Shown piece after piece: positions 35,880-44,673 of a stretch of DNA of 64,000 nt. The first letter of the stretch is position 1, and each line of letters begins with the position of its first letter. The notes beneath the pieces were generated by a model. The model did no database searches. It was not told where the DNA came from and saw only the letters and a list, made by a program, of their open reading frames with translations. Origin of the DNA: Palleniella muris (GTDB lineage Bacteria > Bacteroidota > Bacteroidia > Bacteroidales > Bacteroidaceae); contig NZ_SRZC01000010.1 of assembly GCF_004792655.1 (NCBI RefSeq), positions 62,001 through 126,000 on the forward strand, given 5' to 3'. A program made the translations under genes and the position numbers.

Positions 35880-36956
35880 ATGAACAGAATATTCACAACA
35901 TTATTAATATTATTTGCTATGTCAACAATAAAAGCACAGACCCTGACCGAGCGTCAGCTGCATCTTGCCACCGTTGCAAGTCTTGAGGCACAGGGCGACC
36001 TTGCGCGTCTGGAAACGGCAGTGCGCAAGGCACTTGACGGAGGTGTCACGGTCAACGAGATGAAAGAGGCATTCTCTCATCTTTATGCCTACACGGGTTT
36101 CCTACGTTCCCTTAACGCTCTGGGAGTGTTGTCAAAGGCTTTGAATGACAGAAAACCGGAGTGGAAGGACGGAAAGCCATGGACTCGCCCGGCTGTCTGG
36201 GACGATGCCAAGGCTGCATTGGAGCTTGGGACTAAGGTTCAGACACAGTTGTCGGGAGGAGCGTTCAACTATGATTTCTGTCCTCAGGACGATTACTACC
36301 TGAAGGCGCATCTTTTCGGTGACATTTTTGCCGGAGACCAGTTGTCCCATGCCGACCGTGAGATTGTCACAGTGGCAGCCCTCTCGGCATTGAAAGGCGT
36401 TGCGTCACAGCTTGCGTCCCACAAGCGTGGTGCTGTGAACATGGGAAACACGCAGGATCAGGTGGACGAGCTTTGCCGTTTCCTTACAGAGAACGGGCTG
36501 TCGCAGCATGACTCCGCTGCCGACGCTTGTGCCGGTGATTGGCAAAAGGGTGAGCCGAATGTGGGCTATGCGCAGTACTTTGTCGGCAACAGCCACCTTG
36601 CTCCCCTCCGTCCGAAGAACCTGAGGGATGGCGAGGCGACAGTCCTGCCGTGCAACAATGTCACTTTCGAACCGGGCTGCCGCAACAATTGGCACATACA
36701 TCACGGGGCGCGCCAGATACTTGTCTGTGTCTCCGGCAAGGGATGGTATCAGGAGTGGGGCAAGCCGGCGGTAGCACTGAAGGCCGGTGACATCATCGAT
36801 ATTCCTGAAGGTGTGAAGCATTGGCACGGTGCTGCAAAGGATTCTTGGTTTCAGCACATAGCCACTCATGTCGCTGTTGAGAACACACAGCCCGGCTCAG
36901 AGCCTAATGAGTGGTTGGGGAAGGTGAGCGACGAGGAGTACAATAAGCTGCATTAG
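35880..36956 (+). CDS. Carboxymuconolactone decarboxylase-cupin fusion, secreted
   Basis: The 358-residue protein has a signal peptide (MNRIFTTLLILFAMSTIKAQ). Two CMD-type regions follow, with VNEMKEAFSHLYAYTGF and DREIVTVAALSALKG, but the redox CxxC of AhpD-type enzymes is absent. The last third is a cupin: RNNWHIHHGARQILVCVSG with metal-ligand histidines, and DIPEGVKHWHGAAKD. This fusion is common in gut Bacteroidales near hydrolases and AraC regulators. The reaction is unknown, possibly on a small ring compound. Confidence 0.85.
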   Translation: MNRIFTTLLILFAMSTIKAQTLTERQLHLATVASLEAQGDLARLETAVRKALDGGVTVNEMKEAFSHLYAYTGFLRSLNALGVLSKALNDRKPEWKDGKPWTRPAVWDDAKAALELGTKVQTQLSGGAFNYDFCPQDDYYLKAHLFGDIFAGDQLSHADREIVTVAALSALKGVASQLASHKRGAVNMGNTQDQVDELCRFLTENGLSQHDSAADACAGDWQKGEPNVGYAQYFVGNSHLAPLRPKNLRDGEATVLPCNNVTFEPGCRNNWHIHHGARQILVCVSGKGWYQEWGKPAVALKAGDIIDIPEGVKHWHGAAKDSWFQHIATHVAVENTQPGSEPNEWLGKVSDEEYNKLH

Positions 36957-37193
36957 TGTGTTCTTGAATGTTTGGATGATTCGGATTCGTTCTGATTTAT
37001 TGGTGTCGTCCGGTAAAATAACAATGACAAGCAGCAAAGTTATTGTATATCATTAGCTTATGAGGTTTTTCTTCAAAAGTGGCTTGCCTTGGGAACCGCT
37101 GACGCGGTTTTTCGCACAGAAACTTCCGGACATTTGTGTACACAATAGAGATGCATTGCGTTTTACCGAACCAATAATTCAGATTGAATTAAT

Positions 37194-37224
37194 TTTGCCG
37201 GCTAACTTATTTTTAGTAATTTTG
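37194..37224 (+). promoter_or_regulatory. luxS promoter
   Basis: TTTG (37194-37197), exactly 19 bases, TAATTTTG (37217-37224): a full match to the Bacteroidetes consensus, 36 bases before the ATG. The 303-base spacer around it shows no gene. Confidence 0.75.
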
Positions 37225-37259
37225 CACTCAGAATCAAAACAAACAAATAAGGAAAAGAA

Positions 37260-37736
37260 ATGAAACTCATACCAAGTTTTGCAGTAGACCATACCAATCT
37301 GCAGCCGGGAATCTATGTTTCCCGTCAGGACGAAGTAGGCGGTGAGACCGTCACCACGTACGACATACGCATGACTGCTCCCAATCATGAGCCGGCAATG
37401 GCACAGGGCGCACTCCACACCATGGAGCATCTTGTCGCAACATATCTCCGCAACGATGAGGAATGGAAGGACAAGGTAATCTATTGGGGACCTATGGGCT
37501 GTCAGACCGGCAACTATCTCATCATGAAAGGCAGCCATTCATGTGAGGAAATGCGTGAATTTATGCTCCGTGCATTCAAGTTTGTCGTGGATTTTGAAGG
37601 CGAAGTGCCGGGCACAACGCCTGCCACCTGCGGCAACTGCTTGCTTCATGACCTCCCGATGGCAAAGTGGGAGTCACGCCGTTATGTAGAGCGTCTGACC
37701 AACGCCTTCCATTGTGAGTATCCTAAAGCTGAATAA
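37260..37736 (+). CDS. luxS: S-ribosylhomocysteine lyase
   Basis: LuxS splits S-ribosylhomocysteine into homocysteine and the precursor of autoinducer-2, in the activated methyl cycle. The 158-residue protein has the metal-binding HTMEH at 53-57, Cys81 in GPMGCQTG (catalytic) and Cys124 (third metal ligand) in ATCGNC. Length and motifs are normal. It lies 21 bases ahead of a MATE exporter gene, so the two may be cotranscribed. Confidence 0.97.
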   Translation: MKLIPSFAVDHTNLQPGIYVSRQDEVGGETVTTYDIRMTAPNHEPAMAQGALHTMEHLVATYLRNDEEWKDKVIYWGPMGCQTGNYLIMKGSHSCEEMREFMLRAFKFVVDFEGEVPGTTPATCGNCLLHDLPMAKWESRRYVERLTNAFHCEYPKAE

Positions 37737-37757
37737 GGGAGAAGCGGATTGGGAAGG

Positions 37758-39122
37758 ATGACAAAGGACCAACTGCTTGAGATGGTTCGCGACAGCACGC
37801 AAGTGATGACCTTGCGTCAGAAACTTGCGCTTGTAGCCATGCTGAGTATGCCGGCGATGATAGCCCAACTGTCGTCTGTCGTGATGCAGATTATCGACGC
37901 GTCGATGCTCGGTCACCTCGGCACTCATGAGGCTGCTGCCGTGGGACTTGTGTCCACGACATGCTGGCTGTTCGGAGGTGTGATTTCAGGTCTTGCCACA
38001 GGATTCTATGTTCAGGTGGCGCACAAGATAGGAGCGAATGATGCCAAGCGTGCGAGGAGCATTGTCAGGCAAGGCATTTCGTGCGGACTGGCATTCAGTG
38101 CGTGCATAACGCTTGTGGGACTTCTCATCGCCCCGCATCTGCCGGTATGGCTTGGGGCGGAAGAGGCTATACGTGGGAATGCCACGCTCTATTTCTCCAT
38201 CGTTGCATTGGCAATGCCTTTGCTGATGATGAACAGTCTTGCAGCCGGCAGTCTGCGTTGCAGCGGCAATGTGAAGACACCGAGTGCACTCGGAGTGATG
38301 ATGTGTGTGTTGGACGTTTTGTTCAATTTCCTGTTCATCTTCGTGCTGGATATGGGCGTTCTCGGTGCCGCTTTGGGCACATGGGCGGCATACTTTATCA
38401 CGATGGTTCTGATGATGTATTTCCTTGTGGCACACGACAGGAACCTGCGCTTCTCACTCGATAAGGTGCAGAAGTTCAAGCCTCATTGGGATACACTGTC
38501 CAATGTGCTGAAGATAGGCACACCGATAAGTCTGGAACGTGGCGTGATGTCCGGTGCGCAGGTTGCCATTTCGGGCATCATAGCACCTATGGGAAGTGTG
38601 GCAATCGCTGCCAACACGTTCGGTGTGAATGTCGAAAGCCTGTGCTATATGCCGGGTTACGGCGTGGCAGAGGCCGCCACAACACTCGTAGGGCAGAGCA
38701 TGGGGGCGAAAAGACAGGAGCTTATGCGCAGCTTTGCATGGATTTCAGTCATGTTGGGCATGGCTATCATGGCACTTATGGGTGTCGTGATGTGGGTCTT
38801 TGCACCGGAGATGATGGCGATTGTGACCTCCGATGCGGACGTCATACGCCTTGGTACGGAGGTCTTGCGCATAGAGGCATGGGCGGAACCGGGCTTCGCT
38901 GCTGCCATAGTCACTTACAGTGTGTTCGTCGGAGCAGGAAGGACGATGGGGTCAAGTGTGCTGAATCTCGCAAGCATCTGGGGCGTAAGACTTACGTTGG
39001 CGTTACTGCTCGCACCTACAATGGGGCTGCATGGCGTGTGGATTGCCATGGCAATAGAACTTACATTCCGTGGCATAGCATTCTTGTTGAGGCTGAAATT
39101 CAGGCTGAAGATAAGGGAATGA
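37758..39122 (+). CDS. MATE-family efflux transporter
   Basis: The 454-residue membrane protein has about twelve hydrophobic segments and MATE motifs: MPAMIAQLSSVVMQIIDASM, LGHLGTHEAAAVGL and, in the second half, GVAEAATTLVGQSMGAKR. MATE proteins export drugs or metabolites using sodium or proton gradients. The ATG at 37758 is preferred over TTG at 37749. Substrate unknown; linkage to luxS is only positional. Confidence 0.92.
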   Translation: MTKDQLLEMVRDSTQVMTLRQKLALVAMLSMPAMIAQLSSVVMQIIDASMLGHLGTHEAAAVGLVSTTCWLFGGVISGLATGFYVQVAHKIGANDAKRARSIVRQGISCGLAFSACITLVGLLIAPHLPVWLGAEEAIRGNATLYFSIVALAMPLLMMNSLAAGSLRCSGNVKTPSALGVMMCVLDVLFNFLFIFVLDMGVLGAALGTWAAYFITMVLMMYFLVAHDRNLRFSLDKVQKFKPHWDTLSNVLKIGTPISLERGVMSGAQVAISGIIAPMGSVAIAANTFGVNVESLCYMPGYGVAEAATTLVGQSMGAKRQELMRSFAWISVMLGMAIMALMGVVMWVFAPEMMAIVTSDADVIRLGTEVLRIEAWAEPGFAAAIVTYSVFVGAGRTMGSSVLNLASIWGVRLTLALLLAPTMGLHGVWIAMAIELTFRGIAFLLRLKFRLKIRE

Positions 39123-39162
39123 CCATAAAATACATTATATAATAACAGTAAAAACATTTATC

Positions 39163-40008
39163 ATGACAATAATAAAAGACAAGGAATATGGCGGCGAACG
39201 CCCTTTGTATGCTGTCCATGATGTGCGGCTCGAGAATGTTACGATACATGTCGGTGAGTCAAGCATCAAGGAGACAAGCAACATCGAGGCGGAACACTGC
39301 ACCTTCGAGGGAAAATATGTCTTCTGGGAGACAAATGGTTTCCAAGTCAACGACTGCTATTTCGCTGAGAGTGCGCGCTCCAGCTTGTGGTATTCGCGCA
39401 ACTGCCGCATGACAAACTGTAAGGTTGACGCGCCGAAACTCTTCCGCCGTATGGAGGGAATCTATGTTGAGAACACCGATTTCCCTAACGGCGAGCAGTT
39501 TCTTTGGGACTGCAAGGATGTGGAGATGCACAATGTCTCCATAGGGAATTGTGACTATGTCTTCATGCACACGGAGAATATCCGTCTCGAAAACTATCGC
39601 CAGGACGGCAATTACGGTTTCCAGTATGCCAAGAATGTTGAGATACACAATGCCGTAATCAACTCAAAGGATGCCTTTTGGGAGGCGGAGAACGTGACAA
39701 TCTACGACAGTGAGCTTAATGGCGAGTATCTCGCATGGTACGGCAAGAACATCCGTCTTGTGCGCTGCCACCTCACCGGCGAGCAGCTTCTGTGCTATGT
39801 TGACGGGCTTATCCTCGAGGACTGCACCTTCGGCGATGACGCGAACCTCCTCTTCGAGTATTCAACGGTGAACGGAACTATCAAGGGCGATGTCGTCTCA
39901 ATAAAGAATCCTACGAGCGGAAAGCTCACTGTCGAGGGTAAAATCGACGAACTTATCTTTGACGAGAACCAACGCCGGCCTGCCGATGTTGTGATAACAG
40001 AGGGCTGA
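39163..40008 (+). CDS. DUF3737 protein, right-handed beta-helix
   Basis: The 281-residue protein is made of short repeats with N at turn positions (ENVTIHVGES, RNCRMTNCKVD, KDVEMHNVSIGNCDYV), the look of a parallel beta-helix. It fits the DUF3737 family, found in gut bacteria and without proven function. There is no signal peptide, so it is probably cytoplasmic. It follows the MATE gene by 40 bases and is closed by a terminator. Confidence 0.85.
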   Translation: MTIIKDKEYGGERPLYAVHDVRLENVTIHVGESSIKETSNIEAEHCTFEGKYVFWETNGFQVNDCYFAESARSSLWYSRNCRMTNCKVDAPKLFRRMEGIYVENTDFPNGEQFLWDCKDVEMHNVSIGNCDYVFMHTENIRLENYRQDGNYGFQYAKNVEIHNAVINSKDAFWEAENVTIYDSELNGEYLAWYGKNIRLVRCHLTGEQLLCYVDGLILEDCTFGDDANLLFEYSTVNGTIKGDVVSIKNPTSGKLTVEGKIDELIFDENQRRPADVVITEG

Positions 40009-40083
40009 ACCCCGATATATAGTTCAAAATCACTGTAGGTTTTTCTTACCATTGGTAAAGGCTCAGATATAAGGAAAATAGGG

Positions 40084-40130
40084 AAAAACAGGGAAGAGAT
40101 TGAAATTCTTCCCTGTTTTTTTTGTTTTTA
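40084..40130 (+). terminator. Rho-independent terminator
   Basis: AAAAACAGGGAAGA (40084-40097) pairs with TCTTCCCTGTTTTT (40107-40120), followed by TTTGTTTTT. Confidence 0.85.
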
Positions 40131-40191
40131 ACCCAACTCGGTCATTGGAAAGAAACATCCGTGTTTGCTTTCATAACCAACTAATATTATG

Positions 40192-40248
40192 TGTTTTGTA
40201 AAGGCTGTTTTATAATGACTGTCATTAGAAAACAGCCTTTACAAAACA
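40192..40248. repeat. 57-bp near-perfect palindrome
   Basis: Left arm 40192-40219 (TGTTTTGTAAAGGCTGTTTT...) and right arm 40221-40248 are reverse complements at 27 of 28 positions, with one central base. The lack of a loop makes it more like a cruciform or element end than a terminator. Confidence 0.8.
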
Positions 40249-40286
40249 GAATTGCGAGAACACTCACGCCTTATTGTAAAAATGTT

Positions 40287-40362
40287 CATGCAAAGTGTGG
40301 CAGCGCCACACTTTGCATGGAAGCGATTATGGCAGAATATGGGGATTATGAAAAAACACAAT
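40287..40362 (+). repeat. 76-bp hairpin repeat, copy B
   Basis: CATGCAAAGTGTGGC, AGC, GCCACACTTTGCATG and about 42 bases of adjoining sequence; an inverted copy lies at 35733-35808. A 113-codon frame spans it but is not a convincing gene. Confidence 0.8.
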
Positions 40363-40530
40363 TATGGAGTAATGGGAAAGCCATGAGCAATGCGCTTGCA
40401 TATTTTCGCAAATCAATTCTGTTTGACTCTAAAAATAATCCTAATGACCGATTTGGGTTTAATACGTTTTTGATTATCTTTGCACTTGACAAAAATGCGG
40501 ATATCCGCAATAAAATCAAGTGTAATCCCT

Positions 40531-40832
40531 GAAAGCTGGAAGTGGATTTCGTTGCTAACAAAGGGAGCAAGCGTTGTTACATACAGTCTGCCTTCGCTAT
40601 TCCGGACGAGGACAAACGCTTGCAGGAAACCAACTCACTGCGACGCATAAAAGATTTTCACCGTAAGATTGTTGTAGTGCGGGACAAAATAATCCCATGG
40701 TATGATGAAAATGGTATATATTATATAGGTGTAGAAGATTTCGTATTGAAATATATTGATGAGTTGGAGACTCATTCTAAAAACACTATGTTTGGCAAGA
40801 CAATTATAATTACCGTGGTATTTTGGCATTAA
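40531..40832 (+). pseudogene. C-terminal remnant of a DUF4143-type AAA-family ATPase
   Basis: A frame reads LEVDFVANKGSKRCYIQSAF, then SLRRIKDFHRKIVVVRDKI and GIYYIGVEDFVL. This is the conserved end of the ATPase family with a DUF4143 domain, otherwise about 400 residues. The ATP-binding part is missing and the frame has no start of its own; the last 25 codons diverge. The repeat and palindrome just upstream may have taken part in its loss. Confidence 0.75.
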
Positions 40833-40921
40833 TACTACAGAAAGAGAAGCAATAATGGAGGGCGCATCTGTATTTTGATGTACCCTCTGTTTTGCATTCT
40901 ATGGTTTGTATATTGCCATAG

Positions 40922-41794
40922 TCATAACTTTATGACAGCCGTAAAGCAGTCGGGGAACGCTTCTTCAATGCCTTGCGGACAGTCCTTGAAGAGTCCGAAA
41001 AGTGTGGAACCGCTGCCGGACATCAGCGCAAAGTCCGCACCGAGTGTGTAAAGGCGTTCCTTTATCGCGCCAAGTTCAGGGTGCATTGTGAACACCGGCT
41101 CTTCAAAATCATTGGTCAGCAGACCTTTCCATTGGCTTACCGGCAGCTTGATGATGTCCTTGCAGCACATCGCCGGACGGCGTGGAGTAATCATGCCATA
41201 AGCCTTGCCTGTGGAGACTGCTATGTCGGGTTTCACCAAGGCTATGTAGTAGCCGTGGAGGATGTCCGCAGCGTCACCGATAGGGGACAGGCGGTCGCCG
41301 ATTCCTGTGGCATAAGCCGGTCGGGAAGTGATGAAAAAGGCACAATCAGCACCTAACTTTGCTGCGTAACGCTCCATCTCTTCGATGCTCAGACCGAGGC
41401 TGAACTGCTCGTTGAGGAGCGTTATCATTGCCGCAGCATCACTCGAACCACCTCCGAGACCTGCCTGTGACGGGATGTTCTTGAAGAGGTGGGCATGCAC
41501 GCGAGACAGTTTTCTGTCGTTGGCGATGAGGTTGTACGCCTTCACGACAAGGTTCTTTTGCTCCGGGCATAACGGCTCCCAGGATTCCGCTTCCTCGCCA
41601 TTGCCGGCAGTTTTGACCTTTGTCAGCAGGTCGCACGCCACATCGGAAGGGAACTTTTCGTCCATCTCCGTTATCTCAAGTGCGTCACACAATGGGATAG
41701 GGTAGAACACGGTCTCAAGGTCATGGTAACCGTCGGCGCGCCTCGCAATGACATTCAGACCGAGGTTTATTTTGCAACAAGGGAATGCTATCAT
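40922..41794 (-). CDS. ispE: 4-diphosphocytidyl-2-C-methyl-D-erythritol kinase
   Basis: A GHMP kinase of the non-mevalonate isoprenoid pathway that phosphorylates the 2-hydroxyl of CDP-methylerythritol. The 290-residue protein shows CKINLGLNVIARRADGYHDL at the N-terminus, the ATP-binding loop PSQAGLGGGSSDAAAM and, near the end, LMSGSGSTLFGLF. Length and motifs are normal. It is divergent from menB; both serve quinone biosynthesis, since IspE feeds the prenyl side chain. Confidence 0.96.
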   Translation of the reverse strand: MIAFPCCKINLGLNVIARRADGYHDLETVFYPIPLCDALEITEMDEKFPSDVACDLLTKVKTAGNGEEAESWEPLCPEQKNLVVKAYNLIANDRKLSRVHAHLFKNIPSQAGLGGGSSDAAAMITLLNEQFSLGLSIEEMERYAAKLGADCAFFITSRPAYATGIGDRLSPIGDAADILHGYYIALVKPDIAVSTGKAYGMITPRRPAMCCKDIIKLPVSQWKGLLTNDFEEPVFTMHPELGAIKERLYTLGADFALMSGSGSTLFGLFKDCPQGIEEAFPDCFTAVIKL

Positions 41795-41868
41795 ACGTAA
41801 TGTGTGGATAATGATTATTTGTTTTTATGTCACAAAGTTAGAAATAAAAAACTATAATTCCAAAAATG

Positions 41869-41940
41869 TTTTTAAGATTTTGGGATTCAATTCCGAAATT
41901 ATTATAAGTTTTTTAGATTTGATTCCAAAATTCTTAAAAT
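41869..41940. promoter_or_regulatory. 22-bp imperfect inverted repeat between ispE and menB
   Basis: TTTTTAAGATTTTGGGATTCAA (41869-41890) and TTGATTCCAAAATTCTTAAAAT (41919-41940) pair with few mismatches across a 28-base loop, in an AT-rich spacer. It could be an operator shared by the two divergent genes, or an element remnant. Confidence 0.4.
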
Positions 41941-42001
41941 GGAGAGTGTGGAATCGTAAGATGCAATGTAATATGCTCATGTCAGTTTTTTAATGGTTTT
42001 G

Positions 42002-42032
42002 TTTGTTTTGTCCGTAATTTGTTGTACTTTTG
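42002..42032 (+). promoter_or_regulatory. menB promoter
   Basis: TTTG (42002-42005), 19 bases, TACTTTTG (42025-42032): full consensus match, 33 bases before the ATG. Confidence 0.75.
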
Positions 42033-42064
42033 CATAAAATTAAAGCACTTAATTATATAGAACA

Positions 42065-42886
42065 ATGAAAAACAGAGAATGGAAGAAAATCAAGGATTTC
42101 GAGGAAATCCTGTTTGAGGAATATAACGGAATAGCGAAGATAACAATCAATCGTCCACGCTATCGCAATGCCTTCACTCCTAAGACCACATGGGAATTGT
42201 CGCAGGCATTCTCGCTCTGCCGTGAGATGCAGGACATCAGTGTGGTGCTTCTTACGGGTGCAGGCGACAAGGCTTTCTGCTCCGGAGGTGACATGAATGT
42301 CAAGGGACGTGGAGGATATATTGACGGTGATGGCGTGCCACGCCTGAGTGTGCTTGACGTTCAGATGCAGATTCGCCGTTTGCCAAAGCCGGTAATTGCC
42401 ATGGTCAACGGCTATGCCATTGGCGGAGGACATGTGCTGCACCTTGTCTGCGACCTTACGATAGCAAGTGAGAACGCCATTTTCGGACAGACAGGACCGA
42501 AGGTGGGGTCGTTTGATGCCGGTTTCGGAGCGTCCTACCTTGCCCGCATTGTTGGTCAGAAGAAGGCACGTGAGATATGGTTCCTGTGCCGCCAGTACTC
42601 AGCGAAAGAGGCAGAGGAGATGGGCATGGTGAACAAAGTCGTGCCGTTGGAACGCTTGGAAGACGAGTGTGTAGAGTGGGCAGAGACAATGATGGAGCGC
42701 AGTCCGCTGGCTCTCCGCATGATAAAAGCCGGACTTAATGCCGAGCTTGATGGACAGGCGGGTATTCAGGAGTTGGCCGGTGATGCAACGATGCTTTACT
42801 ATTTCCTTGACGAGGCTCAGGAGGGCGGCAAGGCTTTCCTGGAGAAGCGTAAGCCTGATTTCAAGAAATATCCAAAACTGCCGTAG
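42065..42886 (+). CDS. menB: 1,4-dihydroxy-2-naphthoyl-CoA synthase
   Basis: MenB closes the second ring of menaquinone from o-succinylbenzoyl-CoA. The 273-residue crotonase-fold protein begins [20 protein letters not shown] and has [31 protein letters not shown] and the oxyanion/active region [12 protein letters not shown]. It also has [19 protein letters not shown], a segment specific to MenB. It has a strong promoter of its own. The next men gene, menC, is separated from it by a repeat-bounded small gene. Confidence 0.96.
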   Translation: MKNREWKKIKDFEEILFEEYNGIAKITINRPRYRNAFTPKTTWELSQAFSLCREMQDISVVLLTGAGDKAFCSGGDMNVKGRGGYIDGDGVPRLSVLDVQMQIRRLPKPVIAMVNGYAIGGGHVLHLVCDLTIASENAIFGQTGPKVGSFDAGFGASYLARIVGQKKAREIWFLCRQYSAKEAEEMGMVNKVVPLERLEDECVEWAETMMERSPLALRMIKAGLNAELDGQAGIQELAGDATMLYYFLDEAQEGGKAFLEKRKPDFKKYPKLP

Positions 42887-42892
42887 TAATGT

Positions 42893-43030
42893 TTTCCCGC
42901 AGATTTACGCAGATGTCAGAATGGTGGGGTGAAAAACGTTTGCAATGAATATCCCCCACAGATTTCGCAGATTTACGCTGATAATGCAATAAACAACTAT
43001 CTGTGGAAATCTGCGAGATCTGCGTGACAA
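42893..43030 (+). repeat. Left repeat block beside the GxxExxY gene
   Basis: It begins TTTCCCGCAGATTTACGCAGA, shares AAAACGTTTGCAATGAAT and AAACAACTATC with the right block, and contains several CGCAGAT motifs in both orientations (the far end reads AAATCTGCGAGATCTGCGTG). Confidence 0.75.
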
Positions 43031-43044
43031 TAAAAGAAAATAAT

Positions 43045-43425
43045 ATGACGGAAAATGAAATAACGTATCAGATACGTGGAGCAATATACAATGTATATAA
43101 TGAACTTGGGCCTGGCTTGTTGGAGAATGTTTATGAGGCAGCCATGGTCTATGAGTTGCGCAAGCGTGGATTGAAGGTGGAAAGTCAGAAAGCAGTTGAA
43201 GTGTTTTATGATGGAAAGCGGTTGCCGGTTGATTACCGACTGGACTTGCTTGTAGAGGAAAAGGTAATTGTGGAGTTAAAGTCTGTAGAGGAAACAAAGA
43301 ATCTCTTTTTCAAGCAATTGATGACATATCTCCGCTTGACCGACAAACGAGTTGGCATACTCGTGAATTTCACATGCGATGACATAAACGCTAATATCCA
43401 TCGCAGAGTGAATGATTATAGATAA
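43045..43425 (+). CDS. GxxExxY family protein (PD-(D/E)XK-like)
   Basis: The 126-residue protein starts MTENEITYQIRGAIYNVYNE. It has the family motif as GLLENVY (Gly24, Glu27, Tyr30) and a nuclease-like core, Asp67 with ELK (77-79) in VEEKVIVELKSV. No function is proven for the family. The earlier frame start at 43003 lies inside the repeat and is rejected. The gene is set between menB and menC and bounded on both sides by related CGCAGATT-rich repeats, which suggests gene and repeats arrived together. Confidence 0.88.
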   Translation: MTENEITYQIRGAIYNVYNELGPGLLENVYEAAMVYELRKRGLKVESQKAVEVFYDGKRLPVDYRLDLLVEEKVIVELKSVEETKNLFFKQLMTYLRLTDKRVGILVNFTCDDINANIHRRVNDYR

Positions 43426-43428
43426 TGT

Positions 43429-43562
43429 TTTTCCCGCAGATTACGCAGATTTCCGCTGATGTCAGAATTGTGGTGCGTAAAACGTTTGCAATGAATGCGT
43501 TCCTGCAGATAATGCCACAAACAACTATCAGCGTAAATCAGCGTAATCTGCGGGAAAATAAA
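43429..43562 (+). repeat. Right repeat block beside the GxxExxY gene
   Basis: It is similar to the left block in the same orientation (CCCGCAGATTACGCAGATTT, AAAACGTTTGCAATGAAT, AAACAACTATC). Its ends are also reverse complements of each other (CCCGCAGATTACGC at 43434 and GCGTAATCTGCGGG at 43540), so it can fold into one long hairpin. Confidence 0.78.
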
Positions 43563-43593
43563 ACATTTTGAATATTAGAGTAAAAATGAATCA

Positions 43594-44667
43594 ATGGCTT
43601 ACAAGATAGACATAACGGAGCGTGTCCTGCACTTTAAGCAGCCTGCAGGAACATCGCGCGGAACCTATACTACAAGGCGTTCATGGTTCTTGCGGTTGAC
43701 CTCCGGTGAACAACAGTCCGGACGGGTTGGGATAGGGGAGTGTGCGCCCTTGCCAAACCTCAGTTGCGATGATATTCCGGATTATGCCTCCGTGTTGCGT
43801 GAGATGTGCGACCGTTTTGAGGCTTCCGGCATCATTGACTACGACCTGATGCGTCCTTATCCATCCATGCTTTTCGGTTTGGAGACTGCCCTCCAGAATT
43901 ACAAGGCATGCTCTCCGGTGCTTTTCGACACAGCGTTCGGACGCGGTGAAGAAGGCATTCCAATCAACGGACTTGTATGGATGGGAACGTTTGACGAGAT
44001 GTTTGCGCGCATGGAGGAGAAGATGCGCCAAGGTTTCCGTTGCATAAAGCTGAAGATTGGCGCAATAGATTTCGACCATGAACTGGAGCTTATACGCCAT
44101 ATCCGCGAGAATTTTACAAAGGAGCAGATAGAACTCCGCGTGGATGCCAATGGTGCATTCTCTCCGCAAGAGGCTTTGGAAAAGCTTGAAAGGCTCGCAC
44201 GTTATGACATTCATTCCATAGAGCAGCCCATCCGCCAAGGACAATGGGAGGCAATGGCAAGGCTTTGCAAAGAATCGCCGCTTGCCATTGCGCTTGACGA
44301 AGAACTGATTGGGGTGAACGAAAGCAAACGCAAGCAGGAACTTTTGGACATAATCCGCCCTGCTTACATTATTCTTAAACCATCTCTGCATGGAGGACTG
44401 AACGGTGCGGAGGAGTGGATAAGTCTTGCCTGTGAGCGTGGCATGGGAAGCTGGGTGACAAGCGCGTTGGAGAGCAATGTCGGGCTTAACGCCATCGCCC
44501 ATTTCACTGCCCATGCCTATGGCTCGGGAATAACGATGCCGCAAGGATTGGGAACGGGAATGCTCTTCACGGATAACATACCGATGCCGTTGGAAATCCG
44601 TGGTGACAAGCTGTGGTATACGGGGAAGCCTGAGACAAACTCCGTCTGTCCTGTGATAAAACTGTGA
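43594..44667 (+). CDS. menC: o-Succinylbenzoate synthase
   Basis: An enolase-superfamily enzyme that dehydrates SHCHC to o-succinylbenzoate for menaquinone. Catalytic residues are in place: Lys152-x-Lys154 (IKLKIGA), metal ligands Asp184 (RVDANG), Glu210 (SIEQPI) and Asp235 (IALDEEL), and Lys262 (ILKPSLHGG). The 357-residue length is normal. It precedes menE by 6 bases. A dipeptide epimerase is the main alternative, but the men context decides it. Confidence 0.93.
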   Translation: MAYKIDITERVLHFKQPAGTSRGTYTTRRSWFLRLTSGEQQSGRVGIGECAPLPNLSCDDIPDYASVLREMCDRFEASGIIDYDLMRPYPSMLFGLETALQNYKACSPVLFDTAFGRGEEGIPINGLVWMGTFDEMFARMEEKMRQGFRCIKLKIGAIDFDHELELIRHIRENFTKEQIELRVDANGAFSPQEALEKLERLARYDIHSIEQPIRQGQWEAMARLCKESPLAIALDEELIGVNESKRKQELLDIIRPAYIILKPSLHGGLNGAEEWISLACERGMGSWVTSALESNVGLNAIAHFTAHAYGSGITMPQGLGTGMLFTDNIPMPLEIRGDKLWYTGKPETNSVCPVIKL

Positions 44668-44673
44668 TGTGGA

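Noticed and set aside
37060..37263. A 67-codon frame upstream of luxS.
   Set aside because: It runs through the luxS promoter and has no protein-like features.
40191..40532. A 113-codon frame spanning the palindrome and the 76-bp repeat.
   Set aside because: It is made largely of repeat sequence, has no recognisable domain and no good ribosome binding site.
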